Positions 44,276 through 54,863 of a DNA stretch of 64,000 bases are shown here, in pieces. The notes beneath the pieces were generated by a model. That model was not told where the DNA came from. It saw nothing but the letters and a program-made list of their open reading frames with translations, and searched no databases. This DNA is from Komarekiella delphini-convector SJRDD-AB1 (lineage in GTDB: Bacteria > Cyanobacteriota > Cyanobacteriia > Cyanobacteriales > Nostocaceae). Position 1 is the stretch's first letter; every line of letters starts with the position of its first letter. Where the stretch lies: contig NZ_VJXY01000004.1 in NCBI RefSeq assembly GCF_014831675.1, positions 62,001-126,000 on the forward strand, in the 5' to 3' direction. The translations under genes were made by a program, and so were the position numbers.

Positions 44276-44606
44276 TTTGACTTGTCAAGTAAAAGAAAAT
44301 ATTCAAACAGTACTTAGGTTAACCTCTCAAAGCCTTACTAATGTTGTTTTTTAGAGTAATTTTAACTAATCCAATAAATACTCGGATTTATTAGATTTCA
44401 GGAAATGCCTTTTGCTACTATGCAGTTTAGATACGGAAGTCAAAGAACTCAAGTTACATTGTACTCAAACGACAACAGCACTAGACCGAAGCTCTAAAAT
44501 ATTTTAAGTATAAATTTTAATTTAATTGTAAAAATAGTTACTTAAATTGTTTTCAGGGAATATTAAACATAAAGATACTTTTTTGTCAGGGCAGCAAACG
44601 AACTTT

Positions 44607-44671
44607 GTTAGTTGTCTAGTTCGTAAAAATTTAAGTATCTAACTAAGTAATTTTGCTAAGTTAGTTATCTA
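44607..44671. promoter_or_regulatory. Repeats upstream of the three-gene helicase operon
   Basis: GTTAGTTGTCTA (44607-44618) and GTTAGTTATCTA (44660-44671) are 53-bp-spaced direct copies with one mismatch; between them AAGTATCTAACTAA (44633-44646) is an inverted relative, giving TAACTAA/TTAGTTA arms (44640-44646 with 44661-44667) close to the ATG at 44679. Likely operator for the WYL regulator. The rest of 44276-44606 is AT-rich with no gene seen. Confidence 0.5.
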
Positions 44672-44678
44672 TCAAACA

Positions 44679-47582
44679 ATGACTACTTTTAACTTCTCTC
44701 AACCAAGACATACACAACAGCTTTGGCAGAAAATTTCATCATATTGGTCTCATTCCAATCGTCCCAAAGGGCAGCGATTTTTAGGTAGCGTTCAGATTAG
44801 CCAAAAAGCCACCGAGGAAGTTTTAGATATTGTAGGCTATAACTTGAGAAATCTAGATACATTGACTCATCATAAGTTGCATAAAAGATTCGATGAACCT
44901 GAACAAAATTGGCTAAAAATTATAACTTTTGCTCTATCAGAGTATGCCTACTATTATTCAAGTGTTGAAGAAAAGTTTTGGTATGGTTTTTGTCAAAAAG
45001 TAAATATTTTGTGTAATCAAAGCCTAGAAAATACGCTACGTCAGCTTGTATGTGAAGGATTTGACCTACTGGGTATTGTACAAGCTAAAGGAGGATATCG
45101 TTACGTATCAACCTTATGGTTACAGAGTGGTATTCCTCAGCAAAATCTCACTCATTTTTCTCAGTTAGTTCAGGAATTCTCAAATGAGTATGGATGGTGG
45201 GAAATTGCTCATAGTTCATGTGAAGATATTTCCGAAGAACTATTATCTTTTTGTCGAGAAAAGCATTCTCAATGGGGTACTCTGATTAACTTTCTCAAAG
45301 CTAGTTGCCCACAGAAGGAAAACGAGGAAGTTGAACCAATTTCTGGACAGTTACTTCAAGGTATTGCTATTGTTGCTGTTGAACTTGAACGTCAAGGAAC
45401 GTTACCTGAAGAACTGAAAAATAACAACGAACGCGAAAAAATGCTGGGAAGCTATTACTTACCAAATAATTTTTTCTTGAGGGATTGGAACAGTTTAATT
45501 CAGGTCTTAACTCCTAAACAGCATCGTTTTGGTAATAGCCGTAAAATAATTAGTCGTCGCCAAAAGCCTTTATCTTTAGTTTTAGATACTGCTGACTCCT
45601 TAAATATACAACTAGTGCTGCCAGAGCAAAACCTTTGGAATAAGGGGTGGGACAACTTGGGTGGAACTTTCTGCCAGATTCCAGAAGCGACTTGGGAAGG
45701 TACTATACCTTCAAAACCAGGACTAATGATTCCCGAACAAGTTGTAGACATCAGGAATGTGGCTGAACTATGGAAATGGCAACTGTTAGATCACCGCAGT
45801 AAAGTCTTAACTGAATGGAAGCTTGAGGGCGTAGCCAGCAATTTTCCTTGTCTAATATTCGATGCTTGGACAGGCGATCGCATAAATTTAGACTCTGCTA
45901 ATCCTAGCATTAGGGGAACCAAAGAGATTATTTTATTTGCCCCTAAAGGTGTCAGTCTAGACTTTGGTAATGGTATTGAAATCCTAGATAGTTGTGTACC
46001 ATCTAGTGTCAGAGGCTGGCAGGGTCAACAGCTTACACTTACAACGAAAGAATCATCAATTTTCTTCATAGTAATTTCTTATGAAGAGATTACTACATTT
46101 CGCTCAATTAGCTGGAAACCTTCTTCTGACGAACAGCCAAGCTTAAGAGGACTGAAGCTGAAGGGTAAAAAATCTGTTTATCTAGAAATTCCCACCTTTT
46201 GGTATCCGCCCATTGAAAGAGAAATACCCTTAAATATTTCTATCGAAAATATCACCCATCAAAAAACAATTATTACTACAAGTGAAATACTACAGCCAAG
46301 CGAGAGATGGCAAGCAATTCCTCTTGATAAATGGATTACTGTACCAGGTAAATATGAAGCCCGCTTTTGGAATCAATCTTATCGCTGGTCATATAAATTT
46401 GAAATTCAATCAAACTATCAAATAACTGTAAACCCGGATAATAAGAATTTAAAGATTAGTTTAGTAAATCAATCTCCGGTAGATAAATTACCAATTTTCT
46501 GTGATTCTACTGATAAGTTCTGGGCAAAAGAAATCCAAATAGGAGGGCTTTTACCTCTAGAAACTATCAGTTTATATTTATACGATCAACAGGAAACTAT
46601 ATTTTCTCAATGTCAAGCAGATTCACTAGGGTATTTACACATAAACCTAGCATCTTTCTATAATTTATTATCTCCTAACTCTAATTGGTATGCTTTAGAT
46701 TTCCAGAGGTTAGGTGAGGAACCGCAACGTTTAATAGAAACAGAAATTTCTCCCCTTGTAATTAGCTGTACTTGGGCGAATCAAGCAGTTCACCTATCTG
46801 GTTTATTATCTGGCGAAGTTGATTCCTTATCATGCTGGAATTTACTTTTACCTGAAAAACCCCCAGTAGAAATTAAAATTTCACCAGTTTCGTTAAATGA
46901 AGATAAAATTACTATTCTATTAGCATTGCCACCTGGAATTTATCACATTCAGCTAATAGGTTCACGTAAACTACGACACAACCTTGGTTGGTGGTGTGGT
47001 AGCAATCAAAATGATTTACCTGATGAAACTTTAGAAAATGAATATTTGGCAGATTACTGCTACACCATTCTGGATAATGAATCTGTTAGTGATTTTATGA
47101 AATCTGCCAATCAATATGATTATGACCCCTATTTATTGCAAACAGCTATTGATAGCCTAAAAAATTTACCATTTTATCTTCCAGAATGGTTACAGATTAA
47201 TTCTCTTAGAGAGAAACTCCAAGCTCTTGTTGAAAATCTAAAAATCGAGTTGAAAAGTCAGGCAAGTACGCAAGAAGTAACAATATTAAAAGTAGCGAAT
47301 ACTGCCAATGTAGCAGCAACTCAAGAAAATTGGTTATTAATAAGGTTAAGAAATCCTAAAAAACGTAATTTTGTTTATAAACAAATAGAAGTAATGATGA
47401 ACAAGAATCATCAATCAAAAGCAAATTTAAGTATTCATATTCCTCAATTATTTATTTTCAGCGATATTTTATTACTGGAATATAACAATATAAAAGATAT
47501 TAAAATTTATCTACCTCAAGAATACGTTAAAGAAATAGAATATGTAACCTACAATGATGCTCAAAAAATCTTAAACAATTAA
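44679..47582 (+). CDS. Large unknown protein, first gene of the helicase operon
   Basis: 967 residues; no family recognised with confidence. The N-terminal 250 residues are helical (a possible HTH-type region), and about 300-800 is rich in beta strands with repeated Ig-like spacing (for example YEARFWNQSYRWSYKFEIQS). The C-terminal region is helical. No transmembrane segment or nuclease motif is visible. Size and position resemble the non-helicase component of two- or three-gene giant-helicase defence systems (Druantia-III-like DruH + DruE), but homology cannot be claimed from reading. Four bases separate it from the next gene. Confidence 0.6.
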   Translation: MTTFNFSQPRHTQQLWQKISSYWSHSNRPKGQRFLGSVQISQKATEEVLDIVGYNLRNLDTLTHHKLHKRFDEPEQNWLKIITFALSEYAYYYSSVEEKFWYGFCQKVNILCNQSLENTLRQLVCEGFDLLGIVQAKGGYRYVSTLWLQSGIPQQNLTHFSQLVQEFSNEYGWWEIAHSSCEDISEELLSFCREKHSQWGTLINFLKASCPQKENEEVEPISGQLLQGIAIVAVELERQGTLPEELKNNNEREKMLGSYYLPNNFFLRDWNSLIQVLTPKQHRFGNSRKIISRRQKPLSLVLDTADSLNIQLVLPEQNLWNKGWDNLGGTFCQIPEATWEGTIPSKPGLMIPEQVVDIRNVAELWKWQLLDHRSKVLTEWKLEGVASNFPCLIFDAWTGDRINLDSANPSIRGTKEIILFAPKGVSLDFGNGIEILDSCVPSSVRGWQGQQLTLTTKESSIFFIVISYEEITTFRSISWKPSSDEQPSLRGLKLKGKKSVYLEIPTFWYPPIEREIPLNISIENITHQKTIITTSEILQPSERWQAIPLDKWITVPGKYEARFWNQSYRWSYKFEIQSNYQITVNPDNKNLKISLVNQSPVDKLPIFCDSTDKFWAKEIQIGGLLPLETISLYLYDQQETIFSQCQADSLGYLHINLASFYNLLSPNSNWYALDFQRLGEEPQRLIETEISPLVISCTWANQAVHLSGLLSGEVDSLSCWNLLLPEKPPVEIKISPVSLNEDKITILLALPPGIYHIQLIGSRKLRHNLGWWCGSNQNDLPDETLENEYLADYCYTILDNESVSDFMKSANQYDYDPYLLQTAIDSLKNLPFYLPEWLQINSLREKLQALVENLKIELKSQASTQEVTILKVANTANVAATQENWLLIRLRNPKKRNFVYKQIEVMMNKNHQSKANLSIHIPQLFIFSDILLLEYNNIKDIKIYLPQEYVKEIEYVTYNDAQKILNN

Positions 47583-47586
47583 AATT

Positions 47587-48510
47587 ATGTTAAATGAGAA
47601 AATTACTCGACTACTCAGTAATCACCGTCATTCCGATAATCGAACAATCCCACAACCTTTAACAAAGCATCAGATTATTTCGCTGTTAGTTTCAAGTCTT
47701 TCTCCTAACGAATCTCAAGAATATCTAACAGATACAATTCAAGATACCCTAAATGAATTGCAAGCAGAAGGGGAAGTGCTAGCAGGAAGACACAACCATT
47801 ACTGTATGGCTCCTCCGATGGTTTTGGCTCAAAATAAAGAAGATTTGAGAAGTTTGTTATTTCGGGGCGATCGCGCTTATTTGACTCTGGCTCATCAAGT
47901 CCTAGAAAGTCAAAAAAACCCTCAAAATCCTTTGCTATTGCGCCCTAAAAGTAATCAATTTCATAGAATTAAAGACCGTCTAAGTCAAGCTGGTATTCGG
48001 TTGCTGACTATTTCAGATAGTATTGAAAATTTACTAATACCAAGAAGGCCCTTGAAATCGGAGTTGCGTTCTACTTGGCCGGAAGACCCTTTTTCTATCA
48101 AAAATTGGCAAAATGGAAGCTACATTCAGCGATACGTACCCTGTAATGAAGTGCAGAAAGAACGTTGGCGCAATCCGAGCCACGAGAGCATCAAAAACGA
48201 AGATATATTGCGCTTGCCCACAGGTGAATATCTCTGGTTTGAAGACCAAAATTTTTATGAATTAGAGCCAGATTTAGCTATTTTAGCTATGTTTTACCAG
48301 GATAAACAAATGGGATGTCCTTTAAAAATAATTTGGGATGAACCTCCTGGAAAGTTAAATTTGCAAGGTGTCTATCTTCCCAGTACCTATGCACGGTGGT
48401 TATGGCATATTTCTGAGCCTGGAGAAGAATACAGAACTCGAAATTTTCAATCAAAAAACTGGTTGCTTGTCAAAGAAGCATTTAAACGTTTAGGAGCTAA
48501 ATTAGTATGA
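47587..48510 (+). CDS. Unknown winged-helix-like protein, second gene of helicase operon
   Basis: 307 residues. The first 90 fit a winged-helix pattern (QPLTKHQIISLLVSSL followed by IQDTLNELQAEGEVLAGRH). The rest, with PKSNQFHRIKDRLSQAGIRL and a Trp/Tyr-rich EEYRTRNFQSKNWLLVKEAF end, has no recognised family. ATG overlaps the downstream helicase start codon region (ATGA, 4 bp), so stoichiometric expression with the helicase is likely. Possibly a DNA-binding adapter for it. Confidence 0.6.
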   Translation: MLNEKITRLLSNHRHSDNRTIPQPLTKHQIISLLVSSLSPNESQEYLTDTIQDTLNELQAEGEVLAGRHNHYCMAPPMVLAQNKEDLRSLLFRGDRAYLTLAHQVLESQKNPQNPLLLRPKSNQFHRIKDRLSQAGIRLLTISDSIENLLIPRRPLKSELRSTWPEDPFSIKNWQNGSYIQRYVPCNEVQKERWRNPSHESIKNEDILRLPTGEYLWFEDQNFYELEPDLAILAMFYQDKQMGCPLKIIWDEPPGKLNLQGVYLPSTYARWLWHISEPGEEYRTRNFQSKNWLLVKEAFKRLGAKLV

Positions 48511-51500
48511 CTAAATATCTAGATCCAATTGCAGCAGTTGAACAACCCCGTGCTGACTTTATTCGCTATTTACTTACAGCTTACCCCCTACGTGACCCCC
48601 ATCTCCGCTACGGTTTTAAGCAATTATTAGAGCAACCTGGAAACCTTTGGCAACATCCTTATCTCGAAGGTTCCCAGCCGTATAAATCAAGTCTGAGTAT
48701 CAATGATTTGGTCGAACAAGGGGTTTTACACCCTGATATGGCAACACTATTTATACCTAGTAGCCGTCGTTTGTACGAACATCAAGAAAAAGCTATCCGC
48801 GCAGTTGTAGAACAACAGCAAAATATAGTCGTTGCAACTGGTACAGGTTCGGGAAAAACTGAGTGTTTTCTGACACCCATGCTCGATATGCTGCTGAAAG
48901 AAGGAGATAATTTATCGCTTGCTGGAGTGCGGGTGCTAATTTTATACCCGATGAACGCTCTGGTAAATGACCAAGTTAAACGTCTGCGGCAATTATTATG
49001 TCGCCAAAAGACGACAACCAAAATTAAATTCGGATTCTACACCAGTCGCACCGAAAAAGACAGAGGTAAAGCAATAGAGTCATTAAGAGAAGAATTCGCG
49101 GCTTACGATCCAGAGGAACTGCGGCAATTATTTACCTCGGCTGAAATAGAATCTATAAAAGATGAGGAATTAATTGATAAAGCTATTGAGAAAACTAGCC
49201 GAGTGCAATTACTCTCAAGAGAAGAAATGTGGGAAGCACCACCCCATATTTTAATTACCAACTACTCCATGCTGGAGCATATGTTGATTCGACCCAAGGA
49301 GCGAGAAAAAATTTTTGAGGCTTCAGTAAATACTTTCAAAATGTTAGTAGTAGATGAAGCTCACACCTATGATGGTGCTAAGGGTAGCGAAGTTTCCATG
49401 CTGTTGGAGCGTTTTAAAGCTTCTATAGGTGTGGAAGAAAAAGGTAAAATTCGCTGCATTGCTACCAGTGCTAGCTTAGGAAATGCTTCGGTTGATGATA
49501 AAGTTCTTGCATTTGCAGGAGAGTTTTTTGGTGAAACTTTTAGTCAAGTAATTCGTGGTCAGCGTCTCAATGCCAAAGACCGATTAGGCAACCCTTATAC
49601 CCTACCTGCTGCACTTACTAATGAAGAAATTCTACAATATTTAAGTATTATCGAATTACCACAACAAGGTTCTCCAATTAGTTCTTGGTTTGACCCACTG
49701 AGTGCTATTGTCCCCGAACAACAACTAAAAATAGCTGAATCGCAAGCTGATAATGATATTCACAAATTTCTCTGGTTTGCTCTCAAGGGACATCCTTTAA
49801 TACATCGACTGATTAATATACTTTGCCGCGAACCTAAACCTTGGGAAGAAATAGTTCGCTCTCCAGAATTATGGGGTGTCAATCTGCCAATTAAATTAGA
49901 TGGTAGCGTTGATGATACAGATGCAGAAGTTGCGTTAGCTCATTTGCTGCAAATAGGCACTCTCGCTCGTGCAAATCCAGATGATTTACCTTTACTTCCT
50001 GTGAGATTGCATCTTTTATTTCGCAGTTTAGAGGGACTTTATGCCTGTATTAATCCCAAATGTTCGGGAGCAGCGCACGACCCGCTTTATTCAGAGCGTG
50101 AAGCACGGTATGGGCAACTTTATTTGAATGAGAAAAAAACTTGTGAATGCTGTAACTCCCCTGTATTAGAATTGGGTAGTTGTTCTCAATGCGGTCAGGG
50201 TTATGTATTTACTCAACGCCAAGATTCGGGAGAACTAGAATCTCTACCCAGATCAATTCAAGGATTAAAGGATAATCCCAAGATTTACACTTTGACTTCT
50301 GGTAATTTAGACAGTGTAACAGAAGAAGAGGAAATGGGTGAAGATGAAGAGGAACAAGAATCAACAATCATAAAAAGTTTTAAATTTGAACTTCAGAAGC
50401 ATGGCTGGATTGGTAAAGTTTCAGATGAAGCGTTTACAAACAAAGTAACAGCACAAAATGAATTTACTTTAGCATGGCATCGCAAAAAAAATGATAAAGA
50501 TGAAGGTGGTTGTTATTTAAACAGATGTGCTGCTTGTGGTGCTGGAACTGGGCGCACTACTTTAGCAATCAATCGATTCGTGACTTATACAGATGGGCCA
50601 TTAGAGGCGATGCTTGATAGTCTCTTTGAACTATTACCCGAAACAGAAAAGACTGATAAAAACTCTTCAAAGCGGAAATTACTTACCTTTTCCGATGGTC
50701 GTCAAGATGCAGCATTTTTCGCCTCAGACTACCAACGTACCCATACCGAAATGCTGTACCGCCAGATGCTTTGGCAAGCATTTCATCAGGTAAAAAATGC
50801 TGAAGGCATTACATCTGTTAATCAAGTAATTAACCAACTGAAAGCAAAATTTTTAGAATTTTATATTCCTCATCCTGACCGAAAATCTGATGCAAATTAT
50901 AAAAGTTATCGTCCTAACGATCCAGAGGAAGAACCTAAAGATAGAAAAAATAAAATAGATGCAGAAGATTTAGCTCAAAAACGAGCTAAGGAAATATTAC
51001 TTAGAGAATTTGCTCTCATTTTGAACCGTCGTTCAACCTTAGAAGCGTTTGCATTACTAACTTGCCATATCGATTTAGATGAACGCTTGATTGAACTGGT
51101 AGCGGGTCATTTTGGAATCACAAACGATGAAGCAAGGATTTTTTTAACAGTCCTTACAGATATTATTCGTCGTGCAGGAATTGTCAGCATTGAAAATTCA
51201 TCTTATTATTTCCCAGAAACTGGAGGAGATAGCCGTCGTCCCGAAATGGTAGATGCTCAGGGTAAATCCAAGAACTATTTATTTTTGAAGGATAAATTAG
51301 ATGATGAAATCAAGAAATTTAAAGATTCAATTTCATTTATACCCTGGAAAAATGGGAAATTAAGAAAGCCATTAAATCGGCTAGGTTGGTACTTATCACA
51401 AATATTTGGTGAAGAAAACATTCCCAGTAAAGAGGATTTTTTCTGGCTCTCCCGTCAGCTTCAAGATTTTGGCTTACTTGTTCCAGCTAAAAAGGAATAT

Positions 51501-54500
51501 CAACTTAACTGGGGACAGTTAAATATTATTCAAACACAGGAAGATTGGTATCAGTGCAATTGCTGCCAGCAGGTTTTTCATGTTCCAGGTTTATCAAAAA
51601 TCACAAAGGCCAAACTTAACGTTCAAAAATGTTCAGCTTATCAGTGTAAAGGTACTCTTGAACCTTACACACCTGAAAAAATTGAACAAACTGTTGCTGA
51701 ACATTACCAGCAATATTTAATTACAAAACGCTCACCTTTACCACTGCGATCGCAAGAACATACAGCACAGCTAGGTGTTGCAGAACTAGAAAAACGCGAA
51801 AATCGTTTTCGCCAAGGTCGCATCAATATGCTCAGTTGTTCGACAACCTTAGAAATGGGTGTAGATATTGGTGAGTTGCAAGCGGTGGTTCTTCGCAATT
51901 TCCCTCCCCATGTTAGCAACTACCAGCAACGAGCCGGACGCGCTGGACGACGCACAGATGGTGTAGCTATTACTTTAATGTACGGTCAACGCCGTCCCCA
52001 CGACCGCTTTTATTTTGAGCAACCAAAAGAGCTAATTGCTGGTAGCAATCAAATCCCCAAGCTTGATTCTGGTAACTTTCAAATTCAGCAGCGCCACATT
52101 CATGCTGAGTTACTAGCTGCATTTTTACGAGAAAATTGGAATCTCAGTGCAGAAGAAATAAAAATAGCAGAGTTTTTGGATTTACCACTAGAAAATCCTG
52201 CTTCCTCTGAAAATTTCACTCCTGCTGCTGAAGCCAAGATTTGTAAGTTACAACAATGGCTAAATAGCGATGAAGCAGCACAGCTAGCTGTGCAGTGGCT
52301 AACTCGGTTAGGTAGCTTTGAAAGTCAAGCAGCTATAGTGCTGAAAGGCTTTAAAGATGGGATTGAAGATTTTCAAGAGCAGCAACTTCAAGATTGGAAT
52401 AGTTTAGCGGAAGATATGCTTGAACTACGAAACCGCATTACCGATCCATCTGAAACAAAAAATTTAGAGAAAATAGCCAGACTTATTGCTGGGACAAAGC
52501 GCGAACTTGATAAAATTGGCTCTCGTCGCCTACACAACGAACTAGCGCAAGCCAGTATCCTACCAATTTATGGTTTTCCTATTGACGTAGTTCGCCTTTT
52601 GACCGGGGAAAGCAATGAGTATAATTCGGCACAAGGAAAACATCGACTAGAACGCGATCGCCGACTTGCTCTTGGTGAATATGCTCCAGACCAAGAAATA
52701 ATAGTAGATGACCGAATGTACAAAAGTGTTGGCATTCTCAAACCAACAGAATTAGAACAAAAGTTCTATTGGGTTTGCCAAAATTGTAATCATTTTTTAG
52801 ATGCTAATACGGGAGATGAACTAGTAGAATCTTGTCCCGTCTGCCGTGATGAGCCATCCTCACCTGCGGCTAAAAAAATGAAACTTTACAAGGTTCCCAA
52901 AGCATTTACAACTGATTGGGAAAAGCTTCCAGAAGTCACCCCCTATATCAAACCGCAGCGTCAACCAGTATCTCAGATTTTCTTAATAAATGATGGGGAT
53001 TTACCAGAAACCTTACCACCACAATTGGGTTTGTATACTCTTACTGTTAGCAAAGGTGGAAATTTATTTTTAGCTAATCAAGGTTCCTATGGTAAAGATA
53101 AAGGGTTTGATAGAAAAGGATTTGCAATTTGTACTACCTGTGGACGCGATTTGAGCGATTTATTACCCAAAGGAGAAACGAAAAAAAGCCGAGGTAAAAA
53201 AGGAGCCAATAAAAACTCTGCAACTAGCCAACAATCATCGCAAATTCCTCATACTCATCCCAGAACAGGAAAACCATGTTCTGGCCGCTATACATTGATG
53301 CATTTGGGACATGAATTTTGTAGCGATTTACTAAAAATTGTCTTTGACTCCAAAACTGAACCCACACCCCTGTTCGGCGAAGACGGAGAACGCGAAGATG
53401 ACGGCGAAATTTTTACCAATACAAAAAATCGCAACCGAGGTTTAGAATTTTGGCGTTCTCTTACCTATGCATTGTTAGCAGCAGCAGCCCAAGTAATTGA
53501 CGTACCGCGTACAGAATTAGATGGGCTGTTTACGCCTCGTTCGGACAAACGCGCTAACATTATTATTTATGACAATGTGCCTGGAGGGGCAGGATACAGC
53601 CGTCGCGTTGCCGAACGCTTTGATGAAGTTTTAAAGACAGCATTAAAAATAGTTTCATCATGCAACTGTGCAACTAGTTGTTATGACTGTTTGCAAACTT
53701 ACTCAAATCAGCCATTTCACAACCAATTTAACCGTCATTTAGTGGCAAATTTTCTTAGACCGATAGTTGAGCAAGTCAGTCCAGATGAAGAATTACAAAA
53801 ATTTGCTCCCAACTCTAACAGAATAAGTTTGTCTCTCATCGCAGATATCTTACCAGCAGTTTGCCGAGCAGCTGCACCAGATACTTTAATTTATTTACCC
53901 AAATTAACCGATGAGTTTGGTTTAAATAAAGGTTCAAATTTGCCTTGGTTAAATCTGCTTACAGATGCAGTTTACTCTATGAGACCGATTAATAAACCAG
54001 TTGAATTAATAGTAAACCATTTGCCAGACCCGAATACACTTTTAGATGCTTCTTTAGATCAACGAAATCACCTCAAGGTTTGGCGAAAACGCTTACAACA
54101 GTTGATAGACCAAGGTTTAGTAAAACTTTACCAGGCTTGTGCTGAAAATTTACATCAGGATGTCCCAACTCTCTGTTTCAATAGCAACCAAAGTAATCGT
54201 ATTGCACTGTCATTGCAGCAATTCTCAAACAATGAACCATCAACATGGTTTCAAACCCGAAGCCCAGAAGGTGTTAAAACAGTTTTTAGTCGGTTAGAAA
54301 AATTACGCCAGAAAGCAAGACTTGTTCAAGCATCTGAGTTAGAAGATATAAACACTACCGTAATCTTCTTAAACCCTTCTGAGAAGGAATGGCGCGGCGA
54401 CTTCAGCATGTCAGAACTTAGAAATAAACTAAGATTAGAGGCTGCTTTATCTGGAAGCGAGGTGACGAAAGTTGTGTATCGCGATCGCTATCTGAGGGAA

Positions 54501-54863
54501 GAAGGGGCTTCCATTTTAGTTGAATTATTAAAATGGGGTGGATTTGATACTCAATCTCATGTAGAAATTCTCACAACTGAAGATAAGGACGCTAAGAACG
54601 CTTTTACCATAGAGAAAGAGCTTAAAAAAATATTTGTTCAACTCCAACCGAATGAAAATAATTTGTTGGTTCGAGTTAAACGCTCAGTTGATTTCAAACA
54701 ATGGAGTCACCTTATTCCTCACGGTCGCGTTCTGGAAATCTACCGACAAGACGGACTGCATTATCAAGTGATTTTTGACATCGGGATGACCTTTTTAGCA
54801 AGAGAGCGCGGGAAATATCGTGTTAAATTTACTACTTATGTAGTAGTTGAGAAAACCATTTAA
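48507..54863 (+). CDS. Giant DEAH-type helicase with DUF1998-like zinc region (DruE/MrfA-like)
   Basis: 2118 residues. Superfamily-2 helicase core: TGTGSGKT (111-118), DEAH in VVDEAHTYDG (about 283), and QQRAGRAGRR (about 1140). A long insert lies between the RecA lobes and several zinc-like clusters occur: CECCNSP...CSQCGQ (about 547), CNCCQQV...CSAYQC (about 1017), CQNCNHF...CPVC (about 1420), and CNCATSCYDC (about 1718), the DUF1998-like signature. The C-terminal 400 residues are unassigned and may include a nuclease-like PLD or REase-type fold, not verified. Length and layout match DruE of Druantia and the MrfA/YprA group. Third gene of a tight operon. Confidence 0.85.
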   Translation: MTKYLDPIAAVEQPRADFIRYLLTAYPLRDPHLRYGFKQLLEQPGNLWQHPYLEGSQPYKSSLSINDLVEQGVLHPDMATLFIPSSRRLYEHQEKAIRAVVEQQQNIVVATGTGSGKTECFLTPMLDMLLKEGDNLSLAGVRVLILYPMNALVNDQVKRLRQLLCRQKTTTKIKFGFYTSRTEKDRGKAIESLREEFAAYDPEELRQLFTSAEIESIKDEELIDKAIEKTSRVQLLSREEMWEAPPHILITNYSMLEHMLIRPKEREKIFEASVNTFKMLVVDEAHTYDGAKGSEVSMLLERFKASIGVEEKGKIRCIATSASLGNASVDDKVLAFAGEFFGETFSQVIRGQRLNAKDRLGNPYTLPAALTNEEILQYLSIIELPQQGSPISSWFDPLSAIVPEQQLKIAESQADNDIHKFLWFALKGHPLIHRLINILCREPKPWEEIVRSPELWGVNLPIKLDGSVDDTDAEVALAHLLQIGTLARANPDDLPLLPVRLHLLFRSLEGLYACINPKCSGAAHDPLYSEREARYGQLYLNEKKTCECCNSPVLELGSCSQCGQGYVFTQRQDSGELESLPRSIQGLKDNPKIYTLTSGNLDSVTEEEEMGEDEEEQESTIIKSFKFELQKHGWIGKVSDEAFTNKVTAQNEFTLAWHRKKNDKDEGGCYLNRCAACGAGTGRTTLAINRFVTYTDGPLEAMLDSLFELLPETEKTDKNSSKRKLLTFSDGRQDAAFFASDYQRTHTEMLYRQMLWQAFHQVKNAEGITSVNQVINQLKAKFLEFYIPHPDRKSDANYKSYRPNDPEEEPKDRKNKIDAEDLAQKRAKEILLREFALILNRRSTLEAFALLTCHIDLDERLIELVAGHFGITNDEARIFLTVLTDIIRRAGIVSIENSSYYFPETGGDSRRPEMVDAQGKSKNYLFLKDKLDDEIKKFKDSISFIPWKNGKLRKPLNRLGWYLSQIFGEENIPSKEDFFWLSRQLQDFGLLVPAKKEYQLNWGQLNIIQTQEDWYQCNCCQQVFHVPGLSKITKAKLNVQKCSAYQCKGTLEPYTPEKIEQTVAEHYQQYLITKRSPLPLRSQEHTAQLGVAELEKRENRFRQGRINMLSCSTTLEMGVDIGELQAVVLRNFPPHVSNYQQRAGRAGRRTDGVAITLMYGQRRPHDRFYFEQPKELIAGSNQIPKLDSGNFQIQQRHIHAELLAAFLRENWNLSAEEIKIAEFLDLPLENPASSENFTPAAEAKICKLQQWLNSDEAAQLAVQWLTRLGSFESQAAIVLKGFKDGIEDFQEQQLQDWNSLAEDMLELRNRITDPSETKNLEKIARLIAGTKRELDKIGSRRLHNELAQASILPIYGFPIDVVRLLTGESNEYNSAQGKHRLERDRRLALGEYAPDQEIIVDDRMYKSVGILKPTELEQKFYWVCQNCNHFLDANTGDELVESCPVCRDEPSSPAAKKMKLYKVPKAFTTDWEKLPEVTPYIKPQRQPVSQIFLINDGDLPETLPPQLGLYTLTVSKGGNLFLANQGSYGKDKGFDRKGFAICTTCGRDLSDLLPKGETKKSRGKKGANKNSATSQQSSQIPHTHPRTGKPCSGRYTLMHLGHEFCSDLLKIVFDSKTEPTPLFGEDGEREDDGEIFTNTKNRNRGLEFWRSLTYALLAAAAQVIDVPRTELDGLFTPRSDKRANIIIYDNVPGGAGYSRRVAERFDEVLKTALKIVSSCNCATSCYDCLQTYSNQPFHNQFNRHLVANFLRPIVEQVSPDEELQKFAPNSNRISLSLIADILPAVCRAAAPDTLIYLPKLTDEFGLNKGSNLPWLNLLTDAVYSMRPINKPVELIVNHLPDPNTLLDASLDQRNHLKVWRKRLQQLIDQGLVKLYQACAENLHQDVPTLCFNSNQSNRIALSLQQFSNNEPSTWFQTRSPEGVKTVFSRLEKLRQKARLVQASELEDINTTVIFLNPSEKEWRGDFSMSELRNKLRLEAALSGSEVTKVVYRDRYLREEGASILVELLKWGGFDTQSHVEILTTEDKDAKNAFTIEKELKKIFVQLQPNENNLLVRVKRSVDFKQWSHLIPHGRVLEIYRQDGLHYQVIFDIGMTFLARERGKYRVKFTTYVVVEKTI

